In this document: piece after piece, positions 1 through 8,098 of the stretch
Position numbering within the stretch: position 1 is the first letter of the stretch
Layout of the letters: every line of letters begins with the position of its first letter
Assembly (NCBI GenBank): GCA_002862985.1
Contig: PKCY01000215.1
Span: 1 to 36,506 of the forward strand
Reading direction: 5' to 3'
Origin: Haliea sp.
GTDB taxonomy: Bacteria > Pseudomonadota > Gammaproteobacteria > Pseudomonadales > Halieaceae
Length of the DNA: 36,506 nucleotides
Program-made: the position numbers and the translations under genes
The notes under the pieces: model-generated
What the model was told of the DNA's origin: nothing
What the model saw: the letters and a program-made list of their open reading frames with translations, nothing else
Database searches by the model: none

Positions 1-21
1 ACGTTGTTGGTCATGGTTTAT

Positions 22-915
22 TCAGGCACCGCCAGCCAGGTAGTCGAGCGCGATGCCGGCGAACAGCGCCATACCCACCCAGTTGTTATGCAAGAAGGCT
101 TTGAAGCAGGCGTCGGGCCTGCGCTCGCGAATCAGATAGTGTTGGTAAACGAACAGTACAGCGGCCACGATTAGAGCGGCGTGGAAATACCCGCCCAGAC
201 CAAATGCGCGCCCTGCCAGGTATAGACACAGCAGGCAGGCTAATTGTAGGGCACCGATCATGAGCCGATCGTAACGGGCGAACAGGATAGCCGTAGATTT
301 AATACCAATTTTCAAATCTTCTTCCCGGTCTACCATGGCGTATGCCGTATCGTAGGCCATGGTCCACAGTAGGTTTCCAAGGTACACCAACCAGAGCGCC
401 GCGGGGAGGGAGTCAAGCTGGGCTGCAAAAGCCATAGGAATTCCCCAGGAAAAAGCAGCCCCCAGCACTAGCTGTGGTAAATGGGTGTAGCGCTTCATAA
501 AAGGATAGCTGGAGGCAAGCACGACGGCACCGAGGGAGAGTGCGATTGTTAGCGTGTTGGTAAATAGCACCAGAACAAATGCCAACAGCATTAGTACGGC
601 AAACAACGTTAACGCTTCGCGCTCGGTGACTGTGCCTGTTACCAGGGGCCTGTCGCTGGTGCGAGCCACTGCTCCATCGACATGCCGGTCAGCGAAGTCG
701 TTGATGACACAACCTGCTGAGCGAGTGAGGAATGTGCCTAGGACAAAAATTACTAACAGATCCCCGTCCGGAAACCCCTCGGCAGCAAGCCACAACGCCC
801 ACAATGTAGGCCATAGCAACAGGAGGGTACCTATAGGCCTATCAAAGCGGATTAGTTGCAGCAGTGCGCTGGTACGAGCGGAGATAGTGGTGGATTCCTT
901 TGTAAGGCCTTCCAA
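22..915 (-). CDS. ubiA: 4-hydroxybenzoate polyprenyltransferase UbiA
   Basis: Integral membrane prenyltransferase that attaches the polyprenyl tail to 4-hydroxybenzoate, the second step of ubiquinone synthesis. The 297-aa product has the family's two aspartate-rich motifs: NDFADRHVD at residues 72-80 and DREED at 196-200. Several hydrophobic segments are visible (for example [14 protein letters not shown] near the N-terminus). The N-terminal '[20 protein letters not shown]' is a classic UbiA signature. It lies 10 bp downstream of ubiC on the same strand, so the two are almost certainly co-transcribed, and ubiC makes its substrate. Length and motifs are normal for the family. Confidence 0.96.
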   Translation of the reverse strand: MEGLTKESTTISARTSALLQLIRFDRPIGTLLLLWPTLWALWLAAEGFPDGDLLVIFVLGTFLTRSAGCVINDFADRHVDGAVARTSDRPLVTGTVTEREALTLFAVLMLLAFVLVLFTNTLTIALSLGAVVLASSYPFMKRYTHLPQLVLGAAFSWGIPMAFAAQLDSLPAALWLVYLGNLLWTMAYDTAYAMVDREEDLKIGIKSTAILFARYDRLMIGALQLACLLCLYLAGRAFGLGGYFHAALIVAAVLFVYQHYLIRERRPDACFKAFLHNNWVGMALFAGIALDYLAGGA

Positions 916-925
916 AAGACCTAGC

Positions 926-1570
926 TTACTGGGTTGGCGCTCGAAAAGCAGCGCTGACCTTGCCTCGCTGAGAGCGATGCACCGCCAGTGCGGTCTCCCA
1001 GGGCGTAAATGGTTCTAGAAAGACTTCACTTACCATTAACTTTTTGCCGTCTATCTCAAATCGGCAGCGGCGCCCCCAGGCGGGAGTAGGTTGATGCAGA
1101 TGCTTCGGTAGATAATCACTGTCTCCGGGCATGTGGGCAAGTTCAAACGGGTAACGGCGCATGCCCGGATGCTTGAACAAAATGGCACCGAGCGATTTGT
1201 TCTGTAACCGCCTAAGATGGGCGAGACTCCCTGACAGGCTGGAGATGGGAAAGATACTGCGTGCGAACACCACCACCTCTTCTCCCAGGCGCAGGGCAAC
1301 CTCGCGCACAAGGGCGAGTTGCCGGGGAGGGAGAGCTAATAGTCGGCGCTCGGACGGGAGCGGCACTTCCCAGTTCTGATGGAGCCGCTGGACCGCGAAC
1401 CGGCCCTCTCCAGAGGCTATCAGGTGCTCTGTCAGGGAACCATTGTCGGTCAGCCACACCCGCAGCTCCGGTGCGAGTGTTGCACTGGTGTAGCGTGCCA
1501 TCGATCGCCAGTTCGGTTCGATGGCAATACGCCTTCGTGGCAGCGGCTGTGGAGCAATTGGAGGGGACAA
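926..1570 (-). CDS. ubiC: Chorismate--pyruvate lyase UbiC
   Basis: Converts chorismate to 4-hydroxybenzoate plus pyruvate, the committed step of ubiquinone synthesis. The conserved catalytic region is visible: VREV (Arg about residue 89), an LGAILF segment (Gly about 128) and the SEVFLEPF motif (Glu about 182), which correspond to the Arg, Gly and Glu active-site positions of E. coli UbiC. The track start at 1570 is a TTG. I keep it because an AAGGAA ribosome-binding sequence lies 9 nt upstream and because the Trp at about residue 21 seems to belong to the conserved N-terminus; an internal ATG (residue 24) is the alternative. At 214 aa it is longer than E. coli UbiC (165 aa). It precedes ubiA. 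Confidence 0.92.
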   Translation of the reverse strand: MSPPIAPQPLPRRRIAIEPNWRSMARYTSATLAPELRVWLTDNGSLTEHLIASGEGRFAVQRLHQNWEVPLPSERRLLALPPRQLALVREVALRLGEEVVVFARSIFPISSLSGSLAHLRRLQNKSLGAILFKHPGMRRYPFELAHMPGDSDYLPKHLHQPTPAWGRRCRFEIDGKKLMVSEVFLEPFTPWETALAVHRSQRGKVSAAFRAPTQ

Positions 1571-1673
1571 AAGCCTAGTTTCCTTAAATCCAGAGGCGAG
1601 AATGCGTTATCCGCAGTGCGCATGCAAGCCGCTCCAACGCTCAATCCAGTAGAAGAAAGCCGCGAGAAAATCC

Positions 1674-1701
1674 TTGCACAATTATTGTACAACCCTATAG
1701 T
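1674..1701 (+). promoter_or_regulatory. Putative promoter with overlapping 19-bp near-palindrome, upstream of the rubredoxin fusion gene
   Basis: The 222-bp divergent gap between ubiC and the rubredoxin gene holds TTGCACAATTATTGTACAA at 1674-1692, an inverted repeat with 9-bp arms, a 1-nt centre and one mismatch. Its left end (TTGCAC) can act as a weak -35 box, 16 nt before TATAGT (1696-1701, 5 of 6 matches to the -10 consensus). A protein bound to the palindrome would block the -35 region and spacer, so a repressor site is the natural reading. The regulator is unknown. A similar 19-bp dyad occurs at 14986-15004. Confidence 0.45.
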
Positions 1702-1792
1702 GTTGCGTCTCGAATTTTGTCTCTCGTTTCCGAGTTTGCCGGGTAGCGTTTGGCTAATCTATGAACCTAATTGAAAGAAAGCGAGTACTAGC

Positions 1793-3163
1793 ATGAGTAA
1801 GTGGGAATGTATTGTCTGTGGCCTGATCTATGACGAGAAAGAGGGTTGGCCGGACGATGGTATTGCGCCGGGCACGAAATGGGCGGATGTTCCTGAAGAC
1901 TGGTTGTGCCCCGATTGCGGCGTTGGCAAGGAAGATTTTGAGTTACTCGAAGAGGCGGCAGTCGAAGCCGCGCCTCATCACGAGGAACCGTTGGTCGATA
2001 AAGAACATGCGCCGATCGTCATTCTGGGGACTGGCCTGGCGGGATACGGCCTGGCTAAGGAATTTCGCAAACACGACAGCGACACACCACTCATCCTGAT
2101 CACCTCTGATGACGGGCGTGCGTATTCCAAGCCGATGCTTTCAACGGGGTATACCCGGAAGCAGTCAGCTAATGATCTCGCCCAGTCGGATGCGGGCAAT
2201 ATGGCCGGCGTGCTCAAAGCCAGCGTCTGGACCATGACCAAAGTGAATGAGATTGATACTGCGCAGCAGTTGATCAAAGTGGCAGATGCCGATACCGCAA
2301 TTCATTATGGCAAGCTGGTGTTGGCATTGGGTGCTGATGTGATTCGCCCCCCCATCGAAGGAGATGGCCTGGACTTGGTATACTCCGTCAACGACCTGCT
2401 GGATTACGCTGACTTTCGCACAGCGGTAGAAAAAAATGGCGTCAAGAAAGTGTGCATCATCGGCGGTGGGCTTATCGGCTGCGAGTACACCAATGATTTG
2501 ATTAACGGTGGTTTTGAGGTAGAGGCTGTCGATCCTCTCGGTTATTGTCTACCGACCCTGTTGCCTGAAGCTGCCGGTAAAGCGGTTCAGGCTGCCCTGG
2601 AAGAGAAAGGTGCCAAGTTTCATTTCGGTCCTTTGGTGACTGCTGTCAATAAGTCAGAGACAGGCGTTAACGTGAGCCTGAACAATGGTGAGACAATCGC
2701 GGCAGACATTGTGATTTCCGCTGTCGGTGTCAGGCCTAGAATCGATTTGGCCAAAGCCAGTGGTATTGCTACGAACCGCGGCATCGTCGCCAACCGCCTG
2801 TTGGAAACCAGTGCGCCCAATGTGTATGCCATGGGCGATTGCGCCGAAGTCGACGGGCATGTATTAGTTTATGTTGCGCCACTGATGGCGGCTGCGAAAG
2901 CACTGGGCAAAACTCTGGCGGGCGAGTCTACCGATGTCACGTATCCGGCCATGCCTGTCACCATTAAAACCCCGGCCTGTCCGGTAGTGGTTGCACCTGT
3001 GGCGCCCGATACAGAAGGCGAGTGGACCATTGCGGTCGATGGCAACAACGTCAAGGCAGAATTCCGTGATGCCGGCGGCAAGCTGCTGGGCTTTGCACTG
3101 ACCGGCGAGGCGACCAAAGAAAAAATGGCATTGCAAAAAGAGTTACCGGCTATCATGGCCTGA
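1793..3163 (+). CDS. Rubredoxin / rubredoxin reductase fusion (FAD-dependent pyridine nucleotide-disulfide oxidoreductase fold)
   Basis: Two proteins normally encoded separately are joined here. Residues 1-54 are a complete rubredoxin with the two iron-binding pairs C6-x2-C9-G and C39-P-D-C42-G. After an acidic linker (about 52-72), residues 73-456 form an FAD/NAD(P)H reductase: GTGLAGYG (79-86) for FAD, GGGLIG (224-229) for NAD(P)H, and a C-terminal AMGDCAE motif that contacts FAD. The C-terminal ~80 residues resemble the rubredoxin-binding domain of Pseudomonas-type rubredoxin reductase. The enzyme would pass electrons from NAD(P)H to its own iron centre and on to an unknown acceptor such as an alkane hydroxylase or a peroxide/superoxide-scavenging partner. 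No alkB-like gene is in the window. P. aeruginosa has separate rubA1, rubA2 and reductase genes at the equivalent locus. Confidence 0.93.
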   Translation: MSKWECIVCGLIYDEKEGWPDDGIAPGTKWADVPEDWLCPDCGVGKEDFELLEEAAVEAAPHHEEPLVDKEHAPIVILGTGLAGYGLAKEFRKHDSDTPLILITSDDGRAYSKPMLSTGYTRKQSANDLAQSDAGNMAGVLKASVWTMTKVNEIDTAQQLIKVADADTAIHYGKLVLALGADVIRPPIEGDGLDLVYSVNDLLDYADFRTAVEKNGVKKVCIIGGGLIGCEYTNDLINGGFEVEAVDPLGYCLPTLLPEAAGKAVQAALEEKGAKFHFGPLVTAVNKSETGVNVSLNNGETIAADIVISAVGVRPRIDLAKASGIATNRGIVANRLLETSAPNVYAMGDCAEVDGHVLVYVAPLMAAAKALGKTLAGESTDVTYPAMPVTIKTPACPVVVAPVAPDTEGEWTIAVDGNNVKAEFRDAGGKLLGFALTGEATKEKMALQKELPAIMA

Positions 3164-3164
3164 T

Positions 3165-3737
3165 GTGGCACTCCGGTCATCTGCGCACATGACCGGTCGC
3201 GCAGAGCGGCATATAAAAACCTGGTTGCAAGAGTTTGTTGTCGACTTGAACCTGTGCCCCTTCGCGCGCCCCCTGTTGGGCGCGTCTAACTTGCGTATCG
3301 TTGTGTGTGATAAAAGTGTCACGGCGTCCATGCAAAAGGCTTTCCTTTTAGAGCTGGATGTATTGCAATCGAGCCCGCAGCGGGAAGTTGCCACATCACT
3401 ACTGGTATTCCCAAATGCGCTGCACGAATTCCATGAGTATTTACGATTTCTCGAGGATGCGCAGGATCTGCTGCTTAAGTCCGGACTTGAGGGTGTTGTG
3501 CAGTTGGCCAGTTTTCATCCCCAGTACCTGTTTGCCGGTGAGGCTTCCAACGCCGCCAGTCACTACAGTAACCGGGCGCCTTATCCGTTGATTCATTTGC
3601 TGCGCGAGGATATGTTGAGTCGCGTTTTGGCGGACTTTGCTGATTCGGAAAAAATTCCTGAAAGGAACATAGAAATGCTGGATGGAATTGGTGTGGATGA
3701 GCTTGAGCGCCGTTGGCAGGCGATTTTCAAACGCTAG
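3165..3737 (+). CDS. DUF1415 family protein
   Basis: Cytosolic protein of about 190 aa without signal peptide or membrane segments. The N-terminal TWLQEFVVDLNLCPFARP block and the later FHPQYLFAGE and NRAPYPLIHLLRED blocks are typical of DUF1415, a family without known biochemical function. The track start at 3165 is a GTG right after the TGA of the rubredoxin gene; an ATG at 3189 (residue 9) is equally possible and is linked to the upstream gene by a 9-codon mini-ORF. No good Shine-Dalgarno precedes either start, so translation is probably coupled to the rubredoxin-reductase gene and the two form an operon. It converges on recG. Confidence 0.85.
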   Translation: MALRSSAHMTGRAERHIKTWLQEFVVDLNLCPFARPLLGASNLRIVVCDKSVTASMQKAFLLELDVLQSSPQREVATSLLVFPNALHEFHEYLRFLEDAQDLLLKSGLEGVVQLASFHPQYLFAGEASNAASHYSNRAPYPLIHLLREDMLSRVLADFADSEKIPERNIEMLDGIGVDELERRWQAIFKR

Positions 3738-3775
3738 GCTGTTAAGGGCGCCTGTTGCAAAGTACGCGCGCGTGA

Positions 3776-5842
3776 TCAAACCTTTGCAAACTGCTGCCCA
3801 GCGCCAGTCCACCGATGAATCAGCGGATCGGCTAGTTCCGGATGCGTCTTGCGAATATCGTCTGAAATAAGCTGGACGTCATCCAGTAAATGATTGTGCG
3901 TCGGTAGTTCGGCAATCCTGAATTCCATCAGCCCCGTTTGGCGCGTGCCCAGCACTTCGCCGGGCCCCCTCAGTTCAAGATCCTTCTCGGCAATATAAAA
4001 GCCGTCCGAACTCTCCCGCATAACCGACAGCCGTTGCTTGCCATTGGCAGACAGTGGTGATTGGTAGAGCAAGACGCAATGGCTTGCCTGCGCACCGCGG
4101 CCGACTCGCCCGCGTAGCTGATGTAACTGCGCTAAGCCCAGACGCTCAGGATTTTCGATTATCATCAGGCTGGCGTTGGGCACATCCACCCCGACTTCGA
4201 TGACGGTTGTCGCCACCAACAAAGCTAATTCTCCATTTTTGAACGCAGCCATAATCGATTCTTTTTCAGCGGGCTTCAAGCGCCCGTGAATAAGCCCAAT
4301 TTTCAGGTGGGGCAGCGCGGTGCGCAGCTCTGCCTCTGTCGCCTCTGCGGCCTGCGCCTGCAGGACATCGCTTTCTTCGATCAGGGTACAAACCCAGTAG
4401 GCCTGGCGGCCGTCATTGCAGGCGGCGGCGACCCTTGCGACAACTTCTTCCCGGCGGACGCTGTCGACCAGCGCAGTTGTCACGGCCTGCCGTCCCGGCG
4501 GTAATTCGTCGATGATGGAGCAGTCCAGGTCCGCGTAAGCCACCATGGACAGTGTTCGTGGAATGGGTGTCGCGGTCATTACCAGCTGGTGCGCGCGGCC
4601 CTGTTCCGGCGCGGTTTTTTGGGTCAGTGCGAGCCGCTGATGGACACCGAAACGGTGTTGCTCGTCGACGATCACCAGACCCAGTTGTGAGAATGCCACA
4701 TCGTCCTGGAACAAAGCGTGGGTGCCAATTACCAAGCTGGCCTCTCCGGACATCAGACGCGCCAAAGCGTTGGCTCGTTTGTTGCCCTTGGAGCGGCCGC
4801 TCAGCCACTCCATGTCGATACCCAGAGGTTTAAACCATTGAGAGAAGCTTTGCCAATGCTGTTCGGCCAGTATTTCAGTCGGCGCCATGATAGCGACCTG
4901 AAAACCAGCATTGATGGCCTGAAGGGCTGCACCTGCGGCAACCAGAGTCTTGCCTGAGCCGACATCGCCCTGAACCAATCGCATCATGGGCACCGTCCGG
5001 GCAAGATCAACCGCGATTTCGCTCAGTACCCGGCTCTGGGCTTGGGTGGGCGTGAACGATAGAGTAGCGAGAAACTTCGCCAGGGCATTTTCATTTTGCT
5101 CCATGGGTGGAGCGCCCTCGCGTTGCTGGCGTTCACGCAGACGATGCAGCGATAGGTTGTGTGCCACCAGTTCCTCAAGTGCAAGCCGCAATTGGGCGGG
5201 GTGTCGTCCTTCGCGCAGCAGTTCAAGTGACGCTCCCGGGGGCGGGGCATGCAGGTATTGCAGCGCTCGTGTCAGTTCGTACGGGTATTTCTCGCTGGCT
5301 GGCAGCAGCTCACCAACCTGTTCCCGTTGCATACGAGATAGAGCTTGTGCGCAGAGATTGCGCCACTGATTTTGGCCGATACCCGCTGTTGTTGGATAGA
5401 CGGGCGTTAGCGTCTCCTCTACCGGAGACCCTTCATCCTGCAGTAGACGATATTCGGGATGGTACATTTCCAGGCCGCTGCTGCCACGACGAACCTGGCC
5501 GAAACAGCGCAGGCGGGTTCCCGGTTTGAGGTTATTTTTTTGGGCGGCGGTGAAGTGGAAAAAGCGCAGTGTCAATGTACCGGTGCCATCCTGAATTCGG
5601 GCGACGAGGCTGCGTCGTCTGCCAAACACCACATCTGCTGCCCGCACTTCTCCGTCGATAACGAGGTCTATGCTCTCGCTCGCACCGGCAATGGGAGTCA
5701 CATGCGTGCGGTCCTGATAGCGCAGGGGTAAATGGAACAACAGGTCCTCTACTCGGTGAACACCGTAGTCAGAGAGCTTGCCCGCAAGCTTGGGGCCTAC
5801 GCCGCGCAGCTCCTGCACAGATATATTGGCGATGCCTTGCAT
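3776..5842 (-). CDS. recG: ATP-dependent DNA helicase RecG
   Basis: Branch-migration helicase that reverses stalled replication forks and processes Holliday junctions. The product is 688 aa, the normal RecG size. An N-terminal wedge/OB region contains the helix-hairpin-helix-like ELRGVGPKLAGKL (11-23). The SF2 helicase core follows, with GDVGSGKT (Walker A, 292-299), DEQH (Walker B, 393-396), TATPIPRT and LRGRVGRG. The ORF track opens the frame at 6034, but the first 64 residues overlap oxyR and look unlike RecG. The start MQGIANISVQELRG at 5842 lies 7 nt after the oxyR stop and matches the family N-terminus. The oxyR-recG arrangement also occurs in Pseudomonas. Confidence 0.96.
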   Translation of the reverse strand: MQGIANISVQELRGVGPKLAGKLSDYGVHRVEDLLFHLPLRYQDRTHVTPIAGASESIDLVIDGEVRAADVVFGRRRSLVARIQDGTGTLTLRFFHFTAAQKNNLKPGTRLRCFGQVRRGSSGLEMYHPEYRLLQDEGSPVEETLTPVYPTTAGIGQNQWRNLCAQALSRMQREQVGELLPASEKYPYELTRALQYLHAPPPGASLELLREGRHPAQLRLALEELVAHNLSLHRLRERQQREGAPPMEQNENALAKFLATLSFTPTQAQSRVLSEIAVDLARTVPMMRLVQGDVGSGKTLVAAGAALQAINAGFQVAIMAPTEILAEQHWQSFSQWFKPLGIDMEWLSGRSKGNKRANALARLMSGEASLVIGTHALFQDDVAFSQLGLVIVDEQHRFGVHQRLALTQKTAPEQGRAHQLVMTATPIPRTLSMVAYADLDCSIIDELPPGRQAVTTALVDSVRREEVVARVAAACNDGRQAYWVCTLIEESDVLQAQAAEATEAELRTALPHLKIGLIHGRLKPAEKESIMAAFKNGELALLVATTVIEVGVDVPNASLMIIENPERLGLAQLHQLRGRVGRGAQASHCVLLYQSPLSANGKQRLSVMRESSDGFYIAEKDLELRGPGEVLGTRQTGLMEFRIAELPTHNHLLDDVQLISDDIRKTHPELADPLIHRWTGAGQQFAKV

Positions 5843-5849
5843 GAGTAGG

Positions 5850-6752
5850 CTACCGATCGCGCAGGGCGTCGTTGAGAATGTCGATGGCCTCGGGTCGCGG
5901 GTAACTAGCCCGCCAAGCGAGCGCGATGCTCCGCGTTGGTCCCGGATCTGCAAAGGGGCGCACAGCCAGCGTGTGTTCGCCATACGTGACTTCCTTTGCA
6001 GCGGAATGTGGCAGCACAGTAATGCCCAGGCCACTCGCCACCATATGCCTTAATGTCTCCAGCGAACTGCCTTCTACCACTGCATTGCCACGCGCATAGT
6101 TCTCACGCATGGCTTGCTGTAAACCTGGACACGCCTCCAACACCTGATCACGGAAACAATGTCCCTCGCCCATCAGTAACACCCGGTGCTCCGCCAATAC
6201 CCGCGGTTCAATGTGTGACTGCTTCGCCAGTGCGTGATCCTGCGGCAACAACACCACAAAGGGCTCATCGAAGAGTGTTTGTGTCACCACATCGGTTTCT
6301 GTAAATGGCAACGCCACGAAAATGGCATCTAACTCGCCGCTGGTTAGCTTGGCTCGCAGGCTAGCGGTGTAATTTTCTTCAATATACAAAGGCATTTTGG
6401 GAGCCAACCGCTGTAGCCGGCTAACCAAACGGGGAAAGAGATAGGGGCCCACGGTATAAATCGCACCCACGCTGAGCATACTTCCCAACGGGTCTTTGCC
6501 CAGGTTCGCCAGCTGACGCAGGGTTTGGGTTTCCGCCAGTACCGCATGTGCCTGCTCCACAATACGCTCGCCGATTGGTGTGGTCGCCACCTGCTGGCGA
6601 GCTCGTTCGAACAGGCTAACGCCCAATTCCTCCTCCAGCTTTTTGATCGCGATACTCAGCGTAGGTTGGCTGACGCTGCACTGCTCGGCGGCTTTGCGAA
6701 AATGGCCTGTTTCAGACAGGGCTACAAGGTAGCGCAGTTCTGTTAATGTCAT
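5850..6752 (-). CDS. oxyR: Hydrogen peroxide-sensing LysR-type regulator OxyR
   Basis: The N-terminal winged helix-turn-helix (about residues 1-60, with AAEQCSVSQPTLSIAIKKLE) and the C-terminal LysR effector domain are complete in 300 aa. The peroxide-sensing cysteine pair sits at C199 and C208 in GHCFRDQVLEAC, the same numbering and spacing as the C199-C208 disulfide switch of E. coli OxyR. This supports OxyR rather than a generic LysR protein. Oxidation would form the disulfide and change promoter binding. recG starts 7 nt downstream, suggesting that this repair helicase is co-transcribed with the sensor. The divergent neighbour is 54 bp away, leaving room for an autoregulatory site, although I could not assign one. 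Confidence 0.94.
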   Translation of the reverse strand: MTLTELRYLVALSETGHFRKAAEQCSVSQPTLSIAIKKLEEELGVSLFERARQQVATTPIGERIVEQAHAVLAETQTLRQLANLGKDPLGSMLSVGAIYTVGPYLFPRLVSRLQRLAPKMPLYIEENYTASLRAKLTSGELDAIFVALPFTETDVVTQTLFDEPFVVLLPQDHALAKQSHIEPRVLAEHRVLLMGEGHCFRDQVLEACPGLQQAMRENYARGNAVVEGSSLETLRHMVASGLGITVLPHSAAKEVTYGEHTLAVRPFADPGPTRSIALAWRASYPRPEAIDILNDALRDR

Positions 6753-6806
6753 GGGGTGTCGACCGTGTTGGATAAGCCCCTAGTGTAACCAGTGAGGGAT
6801 CATTTT

Positions 6807-7679
6807 ATGAAGAGCAGTTCTGTCCTATTTGTTGGGTGTGGCGATGTGGGTATTCGCACAGGCGCCCTATTGTTCGATAGGGGTTGGCGTGTAGAGGGCG
6901 TGCGTCGCAACACTGCAAAGCTACCGCCTGAAATTGTTGCCCATGCGGCCAACTACACGTTGCCTGGGAGTTTGGGCTTTCTGGCGGAGCTGCGGCCTGA
7001 ATTTGTGGTGACGACCTTCAATCCTACCGACCGCTCTGTGGACGGTTATACAGACGGTTTTGAAACGGCCATGGGCAATTTACTGACCGGCCTGGGGCCG
7101 CATCGCCCCCAGCATATTGTAATGGCCAGCAGCACTCGAGTCTTTGCCGAAGCGAACGGCGGATGGGTGGACGAGGGCAGCGCGTTGACCGAGAAAGACC
7201 TCTGGGCTCAGCCGATCATTGCCGCTGAGCAACAACTTCTGAATTCTGGTCATTCGGCGTCCGTGGTGCGTTTTGCCGGTATCTATGGCTTGCACGGAGG
7301 TCGGCTTTTGTCGCGTATTCGCCGCGGAGAGCTTTGCCCGCGAGAGCCTGAAAGTTTTACCAACAGAATTCATCGGGATGATTGCGCGGGTCTTATTGCG
7401 CATTTGTTACAACGGGCCCAGTCTGGAGAAGCTATTGCACCGATGATTATTGGTGTGGATGATCTGTCCGCGCCTCGCTATGAGGTGGAGTCATGGTTGG
7501 CTACTGAGCTAGGAGTGGCAACTCAGGGTCCGGAATCTATGGGCACCGTTGAAGAGCCTACGCGCCACAATACCGCTGGGCATAAGCGGTGTCGTAATAC
7601 CGCGCTTCGCGAAAGTGGTTATCAGCTGCTGTATCCAGACTACAAAAGTGGCTACGGCGCGGTACTTGATTCACTCTAG
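6807..7679 (+). CDS. NAD-dependent epimerase/dehydratase-like protein (extended SDR fold, YeeZ-like)
   Basis: Cytosolic Rossmann-fold protein. VLFVGCGDVGIRTGALLFDRGW near the N-terminus carries a G-x-G-x-x-G-type dinucleotide motif. MASSTRVF is in the position of the SDR serine strand, and RFAGIYGLHGGRLL, NRIHRDDCAG and GVDDLSAPRYEV resemble the substrate half of the NAD-dependent epimerase family. The classical YxxxK catalytic pair is not evident, as in many YeeZ-type members, so the reaction is unknown. The track begins at a GTG (6792). I prefer the ATG at 6807 because GTGAGGG sits 8 nt before it. It is divergent from oxyR and converges on ridA with overlapping stop codons. Confidence 0.85.
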   Translation: MKSSSVLFVGCGDVGIRTGALLFDRGWRVEGVRRNTAKLPPEIVAHAANYTLPGSLGFLAELRPEFVVTTFNPTDRSVDGYTDGFETAMGNLLTGLGPHRPQHIVMASSTRVFAEANGGWVDEGSALTEKDLWAQPIIAAEQQLLNSGHSASVVRFAGIYGLHGGRLLSRIRRGELCPREPESFTNRIHRDDCAGLIAHLLQRAQSGEAIAPMIIGVDDLSAPRYEVESWLATELGVATQGPESMGTVEEPTRHNTAGHKRCRNTALRESGYQLLYPDYKSGYGAVLDSL

Positions 7680-8059
7680 AGTACGAGAATCGCGTCCACC
7701 TCTATTTGAGCGCCTTTGGGCAGCGCGGCAACTTCCACGCATGCTCTGGCCGGGAAAGGTTCCTCTAGGAACTGGGTCATGACGTCATTGACGGCACCGA
7801 AGTGATCCAGGTTGGTCAATGAGATGTTGATCTTCACAGCCTTACTCAAGCCGCCACCTGCCGCATCAGCGACTGCACAAAGGTTTTTGAAAACTTGAGT
7901 GGCCTGGTCTCTGATATCACCGGTAATCAGCTCCGTCGAACCGGGGACGAGCGGGATCTGGCCGGACAGCCAAACGGTATTTCCCACCTTTACCGCTTGC
8001 GAATACGGTCCGATGGCGTCTGGGGCTGCGGGGGTAGAAATGATGGCACGGTTACTCAA
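7676..8059 (-). CDS. ridA: RidA family 2-iminopropanoate/2-aminoacrylate deaminase
   Basis: Small cytosolic enzyme (127 aa, the standard size) that hydrolyses reactive imines and enamines released by PLP enzymes, protecting other PLP enzymes. The family hallmarks are clear: PDAIGPYSQAV near the N-terminus, VWLSGQIPL, and the C-terminal FPARACVEVAALPKGAQIEVDAI with the substrate-binding arginine. It lies 39 bp downstream of spoT on the same strand, as in Pseudomonas, and is probably the last gene of the yicC-gmk-rpoZ-spoT-ridA unit. Its TAG stop overlaps the stop of the convergent epimerase-like gene in the palindrome CTAG. Confidence 0.95.
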   Translation of the reverse strand: MSNRAIISTPAAPDAIGPYSQAVKVGNTVWLSGQIPLVPGSTELITGDIRDQATQVFKNLCAVADAAGGGLSKAVKINISLTNLDHFGAVNDVMTQFLEEPFPARACVEVAALPKGAQIEVDAILVL

Positions 8060-8098
8060 GGGGGTTCTCCATGAATGGTCGGGTAATCTTCTGGTGGC

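Noticed and set aside
1-14. ATG on the minus strand at 14 (MTNN...) after ubiA, perhaps the start of phoB as in Pseudomonas.
   Set aside because: Only four codons are visible and no Shine-Dalgarno is apparent, so the gene identity cannot be supported.
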